Source: Phlebotomus papatasi | Taxonomy: Eukaryota; Arthropoda; Insecta; Diptera; Psychodidae | Assembly (NCBI RefSeq): GCF_024763615.1 | Contig: NC_077224.1 | Span: forward strand, 55,810,712-55,874,711 | DNA length: 64,000 bases | Direction of reading: 5' to 3' | In this document: positions 33,032-45,855 of the stretch, in pieces | How positions within the stretch are numbered: position 1 is the first letter of the stretch | Layout: each line of letters starts with the position of its first letter | Notes under the pieces: generated by a model | The model's input: the letters and a program-made list of their open reading frames with translations, nothing else | What the model was told of the DNA's origin: nothing | The model's database searches: none | Made by a program: the position numbers and the translations under genes

Positions 33032-33081
33032 ATCAGTGTTCCCAACAACCCTGTGTTTACTGTTACCCCAGTTTCCCCTAT
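33032..33081. repeat. L MITE, right-end fragment
   Basis: CAGTGTTCCCAACAACCCTG, then TGTTTAC..CCCCAGTTTCCCCTA, matches the last 50 bp of L at 62198-62408. It abuts the AC left end, so one inserted into or truncated the other. Confidence 0.6.
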
Positions 33082-34549
33082 ATCTTTTCAATATTTTAAA
33101 ACTTTACCTTTGCAAAATCAAAGTATTTAAGTAATATTTTACAATGCACTTAGAAAATATCGAAATAATTAAAAAATATTTATATGTTATAGGGTTGGCA
33201 TTGAATGGGGCATGGCATTAAATGGTTCCTCTACCCTAATTCTTTTCTTTTAATTACAAAAAATATGAAACAGCAAATTAATTTCCCTACAGCACAACTC
33301 TATTAATTGAACCTTACATTTTTAATAAAAACTTTATAAGTTATTTTACAAATCTTAAACCCCTTGTGTGCCGATGCAGAGATTCAACTCGTCAATTTTT
33401 CATGAACAATATAAAACCTCGTGCACCATCAGGCCCCATCCTCCAAACAATTCCTGAGCTTTGTCTGCGGATGGTGCAGCTGAAGGAATGGGAGAAAAGT
33501 GGTGCAGAGCAGAGAGTGGCAAAAAGCCCACCCACATGATCACGGCAATTTGTTAAACAGGGAAATTCTTCTGTGGTTTGCAGTGTATTAAAATCCTTGG
33601 TGTGAAGAGGAGTGAGAGTTGTGGAAAAAAGAACCGGATGGTGGAACACAAACAAGAAATGAACATTTTCCTCCTGGAGTGCAAGAATTTTTTGGATATG
33701 TTCCAGCCAGAATCTCTATTATGTTACATCGTATTACATCCTTGAGGATGATGTTTCATCCAATTTTTCATTCCCATTCCCAAAATTGAACGCCACAGAC
33801 AAAGAATCTCACACCAAAGTATGATACTTCTGAATTAAGGGACAATTCCCTGTGAGAAATTCTTTTGCAACCATACCTTAAAGTTTTTCCCACAATTTAC
33901 AATGTGAATTTTCACATAATGTGAAAAAATCTAAAAATCACTTCTTCGGAAAACTTTCCCATCCACTACGATAATTCTATTTGTACTCTTTTAATTAAAA
34001 TGACGAGAAAGTTGAACGAATAATCTCACAGAAGGGACATTAAGTATATGTAACTCTTCGTCAGAGTTGGAAGATCCTCTGCCAGATATTGAGACTGAAT
34101 GCTGAGGGGTGAAAAAAAAAGTGAAAAATCTCAAAGAGTATTTCACAAGAGCTTAATTGAATTTCATCTCACAGTTGTGTTGCAATAATCTATCCTTCAT
34201 AACCAAAGAACACTCCCAGAAAGTTAATAAACTCAAATAGCGAAAAGGGAAAAATTCACGCCATGCTCATTTCGGACGCTAAAAGAAGTTGATTTCGCAA
34301 TTGACACCGTAATTGGATCTCTTAGAAATAATTCACTTTGCGCATTGATGATTTTCCCACGAGGATTGTAGAAGAAAATTAAACACTCTGTGGAAAGCGA
34401 GATATTTCTTTAAGAAAGTTGCGAAATAAGAACTCTTCATTTCAACTGTTAGATTTATTATTTGATTTATTGTTCCAACTTCACGAGAGAGAAGAAATAT
34501 GTATATGTAACTACTCGATTTTGACTCGTATAAGATGATCTCAACCTCC
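33082..34549. other. No recognised gene
   Basis: A possible N-type end (GGCATTGAATGGGGCATGGC) lies near 33195-33235. The rest looks unique; the minus frame at 33392-33655 lacks a domain. Confidence 0.35.
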
Positions 34550-34551
34550 TA

Positions 34552-34965
34552 CACAGGAAAAAAATATCTCGTAAAATTGTTCGTAATTGTTATGGAATTC
34601 TTATTGAGGGCTTACAAAATGCTCGTAAACCGTATAACCGTCTAAAAAGTTCGGAAAACTTTGTATTTTTCCACAAATTTGGTTTGTAACAGATATGTTT
34701 GTTACATATTTTCGTACATTTTTGTTTTCCTGACAAAAATTTACAAACAAAAGACGAAATTTTACGAACATCTTTCTATAAGTTTACGAACATTTACGAA
34801 CAATTATGAAAATGATCACATTATACACATAGTTTGTAAAAACTGGACAAACTTTTACGGACTTTTTACTGGGTTATACTTACAATATACGAGCATTTTG
34901 TAAGTCACCATTGGGAATTCACAATCAATTACGAACAATTTTACGAAATATTTTTTTTTCCTGTG
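34552..34965. mobile_element. G hairpin element copy 4
   Basis: CACAGGAAAAAAATATCTCG to AATATTTTTTTTTCCTGTG. Subterminal GCTCGTAAACCGTATAACC pairs with GGGTTATACTTACAATATAC, then GAGCATTTTGTAAG. The centre is near 34755. TA is present on the left side only. Confidence 0.8.
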
Positions 34966-35348
34966 TCGAAGGTTTGAATCAACTTGTACAATTCAAAATC
35001 AAGTGTAGTAAAATCGAATTCATTAAGTTATGAATTTTCTTTGAGGATCCCTATAAGAACTTTCTTACGTCATTTAGGATCCAAATAGACTTCTCGGGCA
35101 GATCCTAGAGAGTATTTAGCCTGTAAAATTAAACAGTATCATTTTATCCCAAAATGTCATAGACTGAGGACCTAGTATCATTGATTATAGGTCCGTTACA
35201 TAAATTTGTCTTATATTTACTTAGTTTTCGGTTCGGTCTGAGTCTAAATATTTAGATCCTTAGTTTCTTAGTTTTCGTAATATGCCAAACTTCGGACCTA
35301 TTGTTAGTTCTTTTTCAAAAACGTTGTCTGGAACCTTAAAATATTGCC
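34966..35348. other. No recognised feature
   Basis: Nothing shared or coding seen. Confidence 0.4.
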
Positions 35349-35352
35349 ATAT

Positions 35353-35600
35353 CGACCACTCAGAATATAAGTCGAACAACTCGATTTTTTACAAAAATAT
35401 TTTTATTCGGTTTTTGGATACTTCTTAATATATCCTCCACATTCCCTGTGAATATTATACTTGAAAGATAATTATTTTCAAAGTTATAGAGATCTTGAAT
35501 CTCAGAAATCCTATACTTTGCATGTAAAATCTCAGCTTAAAATCGCTCTCCACTAAAATTTGCCTCCTGCGAGTTATTTGTTTCTTATTCTGAGCGGTCG
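35353..35600. mobile_element. S MITE copy 1 (248 bp)
   Basis: CGACCACTCAGAATATAAGT and the inverse of CGACCGCTCAGAATAAGAAA form the TIR. ATAT flanks both ends (35349-35352, 35601-35604). The body aligns with the copy at about 51660-51905. Confidence 0.8.
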
Positions 35601-35811
35601 ATATTCTTCAGTCAAAATCTGAAGAAAATAGATATTCCTTTTAGTACACAATTGCATAAGCTATCCGAAGTCAATTTCCTTTCCAGAACTCCTTCAAGGA
35701 TTTTTCTACAACGTCTAGAAGTTGCCAAAATATAAAAAAAATGTTGAGAATCAAAAGAAGCGTCCGATATTGCAAGATGTCCGAGATTTAGCACTATTCT
35801 CCTAGGCAGCC

Positions 35812-36010
35812 AAAATCCCGAAAGTTCAAAATCCTAGAAAGGGATAAAATTATATGGAGGATAATGTGTAGAATAATTTCCCAAGATACAAAAAACTTCC
35901 CATTGCCAACAATTGCGGATGCAATCGTGGGAGAAGCTATAAGACTTTTAAGAATTCGAGATTTTGGCCCATTCGGGATTTTGGCTTTCGGTATTTTGAC
36001 CGGGATCCTC
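35812..36010. mobile_element. T element copy 2
   Basis: One CCAAAATCCCGAAAG unit at the left and inverted units (TCGGGATTTTGG, CTTTCGGTATTTTGACCGGG) at the right enclose a body shared with copy 1. It has fewer tandem units than copy 1, so unit number varies. Confidence 0.75.
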
Positions 36011-37740
36011 CTATATGTATGTATATACCTATTTTTTGAAATACGTAAAATATGTTGAAGAACGAAAAGTCAATACATGCCTTAAACTTTAAACATCGAT
36101 TATTGGTGTATAAATGCTACCTGTGAAATGGAGCTGTAGCTATTAATCTGCTTATAGGTTTTAACATAATACTGTTTTACTTCCTAGAAATTTTCTTCCT
36201 TTAATTCTATGTTTCCAAGCAAACATGAAAATCCTTCAATCTAAGCTCAAATTAAGCAATCAATTGTAGGAAAATGTCTGTGTAATTTAACACCCACTTC
36301 TAAGGAATTCTTGGAAAATATTTACTAGTCTTATTTACCCTTCATTTCTGACTAAAGAACTCATTATCGCGCAATCGTATGAGTTTATATAGTGTAATAC
36401 ATAATTAATAGACCCTTATAAGTCGTGACTGGAATATGTTTTCTTTGATAATGAAACTTTCTCTGGGGCCGTAGTTTTCTCCTTAAGACTTTCAACCCAT
36501 TTGATATTGACTCTTGATGAAAAAGTCAATACATAAAGTCCTGACAGAAAGAAGGTTGGGGTGGTAGAAGAAAAAAAATCTCTGTTGACTTTCAGAAAGA
36601 TTGACGAGACTGTGTGGTGTTTGTTTTTCCATAAACACGCAAAGTCGAAGCATTGAGACCAAGAAAGAAATGAATACAAACTTTTTATCGATTCAAGTAA
36701 CTTCATGATCCGATAAAAAATTATTATTTTGTTTGTGTTTATGGAGAGGTCGTGAATGCGGAGATATGATGTTGGGTATATCAAGCCAAAAGAATATTCA
36801 TTGCATCGTGAAATTGATAAACTCATCGAATGTTGAATATGTTTTCTTCTTATTTATTGCCATTAAATTTCCCATTATCTTGTTGCCTCTTTTTCTCTAA
36901 AGGAGAAAATATTTACGACATCAACTGTGAAATTGTGGTGTTAACTTTAGCATCTCATTTTCCAAGTCATATACAGGGTTTCATATATAAATTTCCATAC
37001 AAACTTTTCACTGCAAAATGACGGGATGGTTGTGTCTCAACAGCATAATATTCAAAACGTGAATATTATTGTCAAGTGAGTGTATTTGATTTCTCGTCTG
37101 CACATTATAACACCCCTAGGAGATGAAAATGGGTGCATTGTAAATATTTGCACGTGAATATCTAGGAAATTGCATATACCTCCTTATGACACAATCACAT
37201 GAATATAGACTTCCTTCAATGATTCCATCGGGAACATGTTTTTCAACGCTTCTCGGAAGATACTAAAAGACAGTGGAATTCTTGAGGCGTTTGCCATAGT
37301 ACAATTGTCTTTTCACAGATCATCAACTCCATCAACATCCACCCTTTTCATACTATTGATTAGTAACATGTTTGGTATAAATTTGCATTCACGATTACCA
37401 TTATGTTTGAACAAAGGTGCTGCAGAGTAAATTCTTGGGATTTGTCCCATGTAGACAAGGGCCATCATCTTCAATTGCACCTCTAATTAGTAATACACAT
37501 CTTGAAACCTCCAAAGGATAAACACGTTTAAGGAAATGCTTCAGATTGACATTGTTCTACACACGAGTTTGTTTGTTAAAAAATAAATTTATTGCTCTAT
37601 GAAAAAAATATAATAATTTAGAACAAAAATAATTTAATAAAAACAGGGATTGTAGAGAATCTCAGCTGAAAGTATCTTCAAAGACGTCATTTTGAGAATA
37701 ATTACAAACTGAACTTCTGTGGACTGGTAACAAGAACTTA
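36011..37740. other. No recognised gene
   Basis: The minus frame at 36416-36826 (136 codons) is the longest open frame in the window, but its composition is Ser/Phe/Ile-rich without any motif. I treat it as chance. Confidence 0.35.
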
Positions 37741-37900
37741 ATTAATGTAATGCCCATCGGGCATAAGCCGATCTATTACTCACGGTTCACTTTGGCTATG
37801 GAGACTGATCGGTGCAGATCAACTAATAAGAGCGATTGATTAGCCGATCAGCCGATCTGCCACTGCAACTTACAGTTTATTCGGTATTCATACTTGATTA
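37741..37900. other. GC-richer patch with GATCGG/CCGATC words
   Basis: Several inverted CCGATC/GATCGG words (GGCATAAGCCGATC, GACTGATCGG, GCCGATCAGCCGATCTGCC) within 120 bp. They may be paired binding sites or the remnant of a small element; undecided. Confidence 0.3.
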
Positions 37901-38299
37901 CACCCTTGCGCCAACCCTTAGCATAAGACCATGTTGTGGCTTTCAAGGATCAAGAATATGATACATATAACACTATGGATTTTGCTGATTCTTCCATATC
38001 TCTGCCGTACGACTGATTCTCAAGAGAGAAAAGTATAGTAGATATTGACTTAAAATTTTTGACTAATATTAATTGAGTGGCAAAACGTTACTGATTTGAG
38101 ATTCAACAGCCCTGTAATATTCAATACTCCTTTTCAGAAAGCCACAAAGCTCTAAATAATTGAACCCCTATACAGTCAAATTTGAGAACATATGAGCACT
38201 TGGGCCTCTAAGCAAAGGAAAATCCCTAGATACAGTGGAAATGTAGACAATGAGATTCAATCAAGGAAAATCAATAATAATGGTGGAAAATGTACTAAG
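37901..38299. other. No recognised feature
   Basis: Nothing seen. Confidence 0.4.
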
Positions 38300-38301
38300 T
38301 A

Positions 38302-38516
38302 GGAGGAAGTGGAGCACCTTTGAAAGTGGGGCACCTTTGAAATTCGGATTTTTCACCAATGTTTAAGTGGAACTGAGCCATATCATAATGTAATTTGGCT
38401 TCTCAAACTGTTTGTGTAGCTAAATTATATCACGATAAGGTTCAATTTTATTTAAAAATAGGTGAAAAATCCTAATTTCAAAAGTGCCCCACTTTTAAAG
38501 ATGCCCCTTTTCCCCC
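38302..38516. mobile_element. K MITE copy 2 (215 bp)
   Basis: GGAGGAAGTGGAGCACCTTT with a second GTGGGGCACCTTTGAAATTC at the left. The right end AAAAGTGCCCCACTTTTAAA, then GATGCCCCTTTTCCCCC, is its inverse. TA occurs on both sides. Confidence 0.8.
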
Positions 38517-38518
38517 TA

Positions 38519-39297
38519 TTTCTCTACTAATCTCTATAAGTTTGTACATAGTTTGGCTAAGCAGTACTTTGCCAATTTCACAGACATGGAAAATCGGGTG
38601 TATGAATGAATGGTTTCGATCAAAGAATGTCTCAAGAGGCTTGATGGGACCCTACATTTATTACTGAATAAATTAATGAACAGAATAAAATAGTGTAAAC
38701 AAAATGTACAAAATGGCAATAAATGGCCGGTACATCAAAATAAATAAATAAGTAAAAATGGCAAAAAGTGAGGCTTTCGAGAACGAGTATTTTGAATAAA
38801 TTATTTTTGGATTTTCTTCTGAAATTTTTATGTGTTTTTTTTAACAAAAATCGGCGGATTTCAAGTCGAGGACCTAGAATTTTTATCTTACAATGACTCT
38901 GTAACACATTCCTTTTGTCAGAATCTGATTATCTACAGTAGTGTAAGTAACAAATATTGTTAAGCTCTACAACTCTTCTTAATATTTGAATTAGTGGGTT
39001 ACGTATGTATTTTCTCTAAGTTTTTTACAACATAATATAATATTTATTTAATCCTCTTATAGACATATTAAAATAAGTACAAGATTTGACTTGCATTTTT
39101 TTGACATTCTCATTAAAAAAGTTGAAAAACTCAGCCGCTGGGACATTATTTCCGGAGAACTTTTTGGAAAAAAAACTCACTTTTTCGTGGACAAGATTAC
39201 GCAAAGTAAATTCATTTGACGTCACAAATCTAAATATTCCCTGTTAGCTGAGGAGTTGAACCAGTTCTTGAATAAACGAGTGTTTCCTGGATCACAA
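38519..39297. other. No recognised gene
   Basis: AT-rich with short minus frames; nothing identified. Confidence 0.4.
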
Positions 39298-39990
39298 CTT
39301 ATGGTGCTATTCCAATGAAAAGTGACCATGTTTTTTAGAAGATTACTGTTCTCAAGTACTAAAAAAGACCATGCCTGTTCTCATACGTCATTTCAAGAAA
39401 AATAATGAGTAGAGAATATTAATGCTGCTCGCCGTCTTTTTTACTACTGAGAATTCACGAGAAAACTCATGGAAAACCTGGGAAAACCCATGGTTGAGGC
39501 TAAAGTTACCAACTTAATGCCATTCAACTGTATAACGCCACCAAGCTAACATGACAGGTTACTCTACACTGACTGAATGTCAGAGGCATTGTGATCGGGT
39601 GAAAGCTTACTCGGAGGGAATATTCCAATTCGGATTTCGGTTGAACTTTTCCTTTGTGTCGGTTCCTGTCATGACTTTTTGATGATTTTGAAGCACGACA
39701 AGGACTGGGAAAAATATGAAGTTTTTGTGTAGAGAGAGGAACCTTACATCTTGTCAATCATGATAAAGAAAATATAGAAAATACTATGAAAGTGAGAACA
39801 TTAAATTAATCTTGTCGATTTTCCAACCGAAACCGAATTCGAATATTCCCGCCGAACAAGCTTTCACCCGATCAGAATGCCATCTGATATTAATTGAAAT
39901 AACATGTGGGAACAGTCATGGTCTTTTTAGTACTTGAAAATAGTAATGTGCAAAAACATGCTCATTTTTTCATTGGAATAGCACCATTAC
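39298..39990. mobile_element. BB, long hairpin element (about 690 bp) with an interrupted arm
   Basis: The left arm ATGGTGCTATTCCAATGAAA.. (39298 to about 39410) and about 39587-39650 (GATCGGGTGAAAGCTTACTC) both pair, in order, with the continuous right arm 39806-39990 (GAACAAGCTTTCACCCGATC .. TTCATTGGAATAGCACCAT). About 170 bp (roughly 39415-39583) is therefore inserted in the left arm. No target duplication was identified. Confidence 0.75.
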
Positions 39991-40451
39991 TCTACAAGAC
40001 AAAAAGTCGTGTAAAATAGGTTGAAAATGTTTTTTTTTTGTATAGAGTGCTCCCAAGCCAAGAAGCCAAATATTTCTTTTTTCAAAAATCCTTTGTTCAA
40101 GTACAAGTCTAACTTATCTCCTAACAGAACACATTCAGTTTTTTCTTTGATTTTTAAATAAATTTAATCTGAGTAATCTTGTCCACTAAAAAGTAAGTTC
40201 TTTTTTTCAGAAAGGTCTCCGAAAATCATGGCCCATCGACTGAATTCTTAAAGTATTTAAACTTTAAATTAAAATTTTCGAAAATATAGTTTAAATGTTG
40301 TGCTTTTATGAGACTAAGTGCTTTAATTAAATAAGTTTTATATAACGACGATAAAAAGTTTCAGAGAAAATGTGCTGTTTTTTTAATCTTTTTGATTCAT
40401 GTAACCCCTTAAGACAATCTTAAAAATAATCTAAATGAATCTTTTAAAAAG
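39991..40451. other. No recognised feature
   Basis: AT-rich. Confidence 0.4.
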
Positions 40452-40552
40452 TAATATCACATAAATATTAAAATTTGTGTGCAATTCACATTAACTGTCG
40501 TACTCCCTGATTGTGTGTAAACGTGTCATTTGTATCTTTAAATCACTTAACA
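40452..40552. repeat. Foldback B, left-arm fragment
   Basis: TGCAATTCACATTAACTGTC and TTTGTATCTTTAAATCACTT correspond to 915-985 in the same order. The element breaks off exactly where a K fragment begins. Confidence 0.65.
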
Positions 40553-40553
40553 C

Positions 40554-40690
40554 TCACTGAGCCATATCATAATGATATTTAGCTTCTCAATCTCTTAGTG
40601 CAGCTAAAGTATATCGCGATAAGGCTCAATTCTATTTAAAAATAGGTGAAAAATCCCAATTTCAAAGGTGCCCCACTTCCCCTTATGCCC
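40554..40690. mobile_element. K MITE copy 3 (left-truncated)
   Basis: CTGAGCCATATCATAATGAT to CAAAGGTGCCCCACTTCCCC aligns with the last two thirds of K copy 2. Confidence 0.7.
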
Positions 40691-42377
40691 CTTGGGAGTA
40701 ACCGTACACACCGTTTATTACTATATTATGTATATTATAAATTAACTTTAACTATTAAACGATTTATAACAATTGATTCAAATTAAATTAAATTGAGTGT
40801 AATTGAGGGTGTAGAGTTCAAATGAATAACCATTCGTAATTAATTGTTCCACATAAATTTTATGTCTTCTTTTCATAAGAACAAGCATGTAGAAGAATAG
40901 CAAGTGAGAAGAATCATTGGGCGTGTAATATCTTTAGGGAAAATTATCATTTATCACGTTCTTTGGAAGTTATCAAGTTCTTTGGAAAAATCGTGTGATA
41001 TTGAATGAGGAAGTAAATGATCCTCAAGACACCAATTTTACCATAAAAAGACGGAAAGAGTAAAGAAGGAGGGTCTATCTGAACTTTAAGAAGAGATAAG
41101 ATGTTGATGTGATAGATGAAGTTTTGAGAAAGATTCAGCACCATCTTCTTCGTGAATTTCAAGAGATTTTCTCTGAAACGTTAATAATTCCTTCACCAGA
41201 ATCTCATAGCCAATAAAATTATAATTTAAGTATAAACTCTCCTATCTAATTTACATAATTCTTTATATCAAATTCTGAGGAGACAGGTAATAAAAAGTAA
41301 TGTCAAAAAATAAAATATTGCAAATAGTACATATAAAATAATAGTCACCAAAAAGAAAAAATCTCATATACTTAGTTAGGGCATAGTGAAAGTTAAGAAT
41401 TTTCAATTACACAAGTTTGAAAAGCTTTGGTTGCAAAGCTCAACCTATTAAATAACTTTCTACAAAAACATGTATACTATTTCAAATTATTCAGGCGAAA
41501 TTAGTTTTACGTGAAAGGTTAGATAGAACTCAGTAAAAGTTAAACTATTTCCTCTATGTTTTGAAAATTATGTTTTAAACCCATATTAATAAATTTTAAG
41601 AGGTTTCGTGTTTTGTTTGAAAAATATCATATTATAATAATAGTATTCAATATTAAAATGGGGTAGAACAGAACACGGATTATTCTACTAAAGATAGTTG
41701 GTAGAAATTTCTTTCTTCTTTCTATTGATTCATGATATTTGCATGATTGCTATCATTTCGATCTTCTTTGTTTTATATCAAGTATTTATTTTTAGAATTT
41801 TGTGATATTAAGCTGATGGTAATTTCGCAACATATACATTCCTGACCAAAGTGAAATAAACATTATGATTTCCTGTCAATTAGGCAAATAGTGATCTATA
41901 TAATCCCAAACTTTGAAAGATAAACATTCTTAATAACAAATTAATATAAAAAATTTTGACATTCTTATGTCGATTCAGAACTGAGAACACTCAATAGTAT
42001 GATTTATAAACGTTAGATTTAACTATTTGACCTAGAGTTTTTGCTTGTGAATTTCGTTTTTCGTGTGAAAAATGGACAATTTTTTCAGAAATTCACCAGT
42101 TAGTGAGAGAGATACTTTCTATTCTCGAAATTTTGAATTTTTTTTTTAGTTTTTGTGATGACTAGGTCCAAAAAATGCCTTAAAATAGTCCCAGAAAGGT
42201 TAGGATATGCGTGAATCCGCACGTACTTGTAGTGCCGAAGTTAATCTCTTAAGGAATTAATAGAAAGTGCCCTGATTCCTTGGAACATTCTACGCTTCCT
42301 TCTCATTAGCAGTAAAAGGACTTGGTTAGTATATTGGCTTCTTGAAATGGACAAGAATGGGCATCCTATTGAGGTGG
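40691..42377. other. No recognised feature
   Basis: AT-rich unique-looking DNA. Confidence 0.4.
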
Positions 42378-42389
42378 ATTATCTATCAA

Positions 42390-42612
42390 AATTACAAATA
42401 AAGTGTCCAAAATTACAAGCAAAGTGTCCAAAATTGGAATCAAATTCTTCTCCACATATTTATTCATTTTTAAACGTATTAAGCTTAATTTTGGGAAAAG
42501 CAAAGACGATCATCTGCTTGTCAAGATCCCAAACAACAATTCTGAAAGAAAGTAATAAAATACTTAATTTTGTATATGTACCCTGTCCCAAATTATGAAC
42601 ACTTCCCTTGCA
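42390..42612. mobile_element. P/O-related TIR element
   Basis: Two AAAGTGTCCAAAATTAC-type motifs at the left and CCCAAATTATGAACACTTCC at the right, loosely inverted. Both resemble the right end of the element at 59425-60089. Internal CTGCTTGTCAAGATCCCAAA and ACAACAATTCTGAAAGAAAG match O bodies. Confidence 0.5.
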
Positions 42613-45344
42613 GACAGTGAAGAAGCATTTCCACCGTATGACTTCTGATACTGGCCACTAACGTGGAGACCATACCGGACACACAGAACGATATGAGAAG
42701 TTGAATAAATAAATTTATAGCAAAATAGCAATATGAAATACTACCACTTTGTATTACCGATTTCATCAATTTAATTCTTATTATTTTTCATCATCAGGAA
42801 ATTGATTTTATAGAAGGTTATTTTGTTCTCGTGAAACATCAATTGCCAGAGGAAAATTTACGATGTTCCATGAGGAGAAGTGCATCTGAAAGGAACAAAT
42901 GACGATTGCAATAAAAATTTCCTCGTCGAATGAGATTGATGATGAAAGTCATACAAAGTTGATAGAATAGGTGAGTCATTCATTGTAAAAGAAAGTTCGC
43001 GAGTCTGTTACCATTTTCCTCGAGGGGAATCTTTTTGTTAAATTTAACGACTCACTTGGGGGCAATTTTAATTTGTAGCAATAGAGACTTTTTTCTCTTC
43101 TCATCCTCCCCTTACAGTAAAAGCTTTCTGTAGAATTGGTGTTCATTCTACTGGTTCTACAGAGCAGAAGGCATATAGAAATTTCAATGTGTGTATTGTA
43201 ACTTATTTTCCAGCTTATCCCAAGAACTCTGACATCAGAAACTTTTCTCACAGGCCTAAAAAGCATGGGGTGTTTGAGCTTTTCCGGATGGAGAGGGAGA
43301 GGGTATGATTCTTTGTTGATTTCCACGATATCATCCCTCAACTGTTGGCATATTTTTCTGTTGACCATCATATATATACATTCATCACGTCATCGATTTG
43401 TGCTACTCGGCAGACAAAAGTCATCATCGTGAAAGTCTGCTAATTTTCCACCTCACCCCACACCTTTCAATTTTCTGGCGGTAGGGGCTTTGGGGGAGTA
43501 GAAAGCTACGGTTACAATTTGTGACACAATTTGGGTGAATGTAAACAACATTGGCGCCATACGACGCACTCAAATAGCGCGCCACGACGTCCTGTTAATT
43601 GAGTAGCATGATTGCAGTTCGGCGTAAACATCCTCTACCCTGTTACCTTTCCACCCACCACAAACAACCCCTGCTCCGTCTTTGCCCAGAGCCTAATTGA
43701 CTGGATACGTGTATATGTATATCCTGCTCAACATGCGGAATTTAATTCGCCATTTCAAATGTACCTCTATACCATGAATATTTGCAAAAAGTCACAAGAT
43801 GAAATTCAATTTAAACATTATGACAGGATAAATTTGAGATTATGATTGAGATAATTCCAATAAAATATAACCCTTCTCAGATTCTATGAAAGCTCTCAGG
43901 TTTTATTTGGTCGTGAATTTATTCGCTGATTTGACGATGTCAAAATATTGAGAATAATCACATCACGTGCTTTAAGATGACGATTAAGGAGACTTCCGTT
44001 TGTTTTATGAGCCATTGTGTGGATAATTTCACCAAATTATTGATGGCTCTTCAGGACTTTTAACGATGACAAAAAAAGTTATTGAAGTATACCATATCGT
44101 GTAAGAACCATAAACATCATCATTGATAATTTAATTTGAAAGTTAAAGCTCTATCATTTGCTGCGGTAACAAAAATATTCCTAATAAGCTTAACTTGATT
44201 CCTCTTTTGTTTTTGTAGATTGTTCCATGATGCAGCAATAATAACAAGAAAAGCTTTTAAGAGCTTTACCTCAAAATCTATATAGTCATAATGTTGGATA
44301 ATTTAAGTAAAAACCAAAACAGTAACCTTTTCTAATTATAATTTTCCCAATGGGACAACATCGACAAAGCTGAAAAATCTGCTGACGGACAAAAGTACTT
44401 CGTTGTAATTTATGAGATTGAGAGGAAAAGTGGAAAAGCTCCTTTCAGTGTTGACAGAGTCAAATTTGACGAACTGATTTAATCTCGAAAGAATATTTTT
44501 CACCAATTCTTTTCTTGTGCTATTTCGTCGTCGTTTTTCCCAATATTACATTTGGCATCATAAGTTTATTCCATAAAAATATTGTTGATGATATTGGAAT
44601 TTTCACAAAGCCTCTTTTCACCCTCAATAGCTAAGAGCCCAAAAGGATGAGAAAAGGACACACAAAAAAAATCATGGAATTATTGAGACTTTCATTTCAT
44701 TTATACTTTCTCTGCAGATATTTCTGCTACTTTTCCTCCCAAAATCTTGAATAAAACTTCATCTACAATTCAACAAAAAAAATATTGGAAAAGCAATAAC
44801 AATGTAAATTTGCAGTTATTTGCAGAAGAAAGAAAAAAAAAGTGTTCAATAAAATTTATAACAACTTGTCGTTCCCCAACTTTCGCCAAAGTGGATATAT
44901 TTTTCATTGAGGTGCATTGTCGGGAAAATTGGCAATTTATTTCTCATAAATATTTGGTGATAAATAAGTGAATGCTACTTGGTGGCAGGGAGACAGTCAA
45001 AAGACCCTTAATCCATTTTTCATGCTAAAATATCCCAGGTATAGACATCCTCGTCTGGGTAAAATTTCCATCTCGTGTGAAAACACCTTACCTTTGTTGG
45101 TCTCTGCCACACCACGAAAACCAGGACAAGAATGTCGGTAAGGGTGCAATTTATTTATTAATCCACCCCTTTACACGTACACCCCTTAACCACACGTAAT
45201 ATTTTGTGTTGCATAACAAGAATTATGCTTTGTAAGATTACCAAGTTCATTTTATAAAGAAATTCTTCAGAGTTAAGAAAAATGCAGATTAAAGACTGCA
45301 CCAAAAAAAATATTCATCGGGTGTTAAATTAAAATAAGAGATTT
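42613..45344. other. No recognised gene
   Basis: A minus frame at 42976-43371 (131 codons) has no recognisable domain. The 43380-43700 part is less AT-rich (GGCGCCATACGACGCACTC) and could be regulatory, but nothing specific is visible. Confidence 0.35.
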
Positions 45345-45790
45345 TGAGTACCAGTGTCTTTTGTCAGAAAAGTGTCTGCATCATATTTCAAGAGGACTTT
45401 AGCCGTGTATAAGAGGAGGATTCTACAACGGATTTTCGGTCCCATCTGTGCGAAAGGAGAATTCCAGAGCTTATACAAGCATGAGGTGCATGAGCAAGAA
45501 GTAACTGTCGTCAAGCAAATATGCCCCAATAGGCTCGTGTGCTTTGTTGTTTTGCAAGGATGAGAACGACTCAGTCTTTATAGGAGCGGACTCTACGCTT
45601 CCAAGGAAACGAGGCCGACCCAGCTACCGATGGACCTATAGCGTAGACCAGGACGCCAGCTCACTAGGGGTGCGGAATTGGAGAACCAGTGGCGCGTAAC
45701 AGATTCCAGTGGCGACTGGTCCTAAGGGTCCTAAGTTAGATCAAGACCAGCAATTGGGTAACGCCGGTTACGTAAGTAAGTAAGTAGAGT
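45345..45790 (+). pseudogene. Decayed non-LTR retrotransposon 3' end (reverse-transcriptase C-terminus)
   Basis: The frame 45354-45563 reads ..VYKRRILQRIFGPICAKGEF.. and ..ICPNRLV.., matching the 'FERKILRRIFGP..G.W' to 'IK..RLRW' C-terminal segment typical of many insect non-LTR polyproteins (family knowledge). After a frame change, RKRGRPSYRW and LGVRNWR follow (the 'GRP..RW' and 'LG..NW' motifs). After another shift comes ARNRFQWR ('A.DR..W'). At least two frameshifts and internal stops show it is dead. The 3' end carries a (GTAA)n run at 45772-45787, the retroposon tail. Only the last 150 or so residues remain, so it is 5'-truncated. Confidence 0.8.
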
Positions 45791-45855
45791 AGAAATTAAG
45801 TAGAATGCAATTATCTACCCATCGCGGGAAAAAAATCGTCCATTCGACCGGATGG

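Noticed and set aside
36416..36826. Longest open frame (136 codons, minus)
   Set aside because: Ser/Phe/Ile-rich low-information composition, no motif, no splice context; expected by chance in AT-rich DNA of this size.
42976..43371. 131-codon minus-strand frame
   Set aside because: No recognisable domain, and no upstream promoter or partner exon visible.
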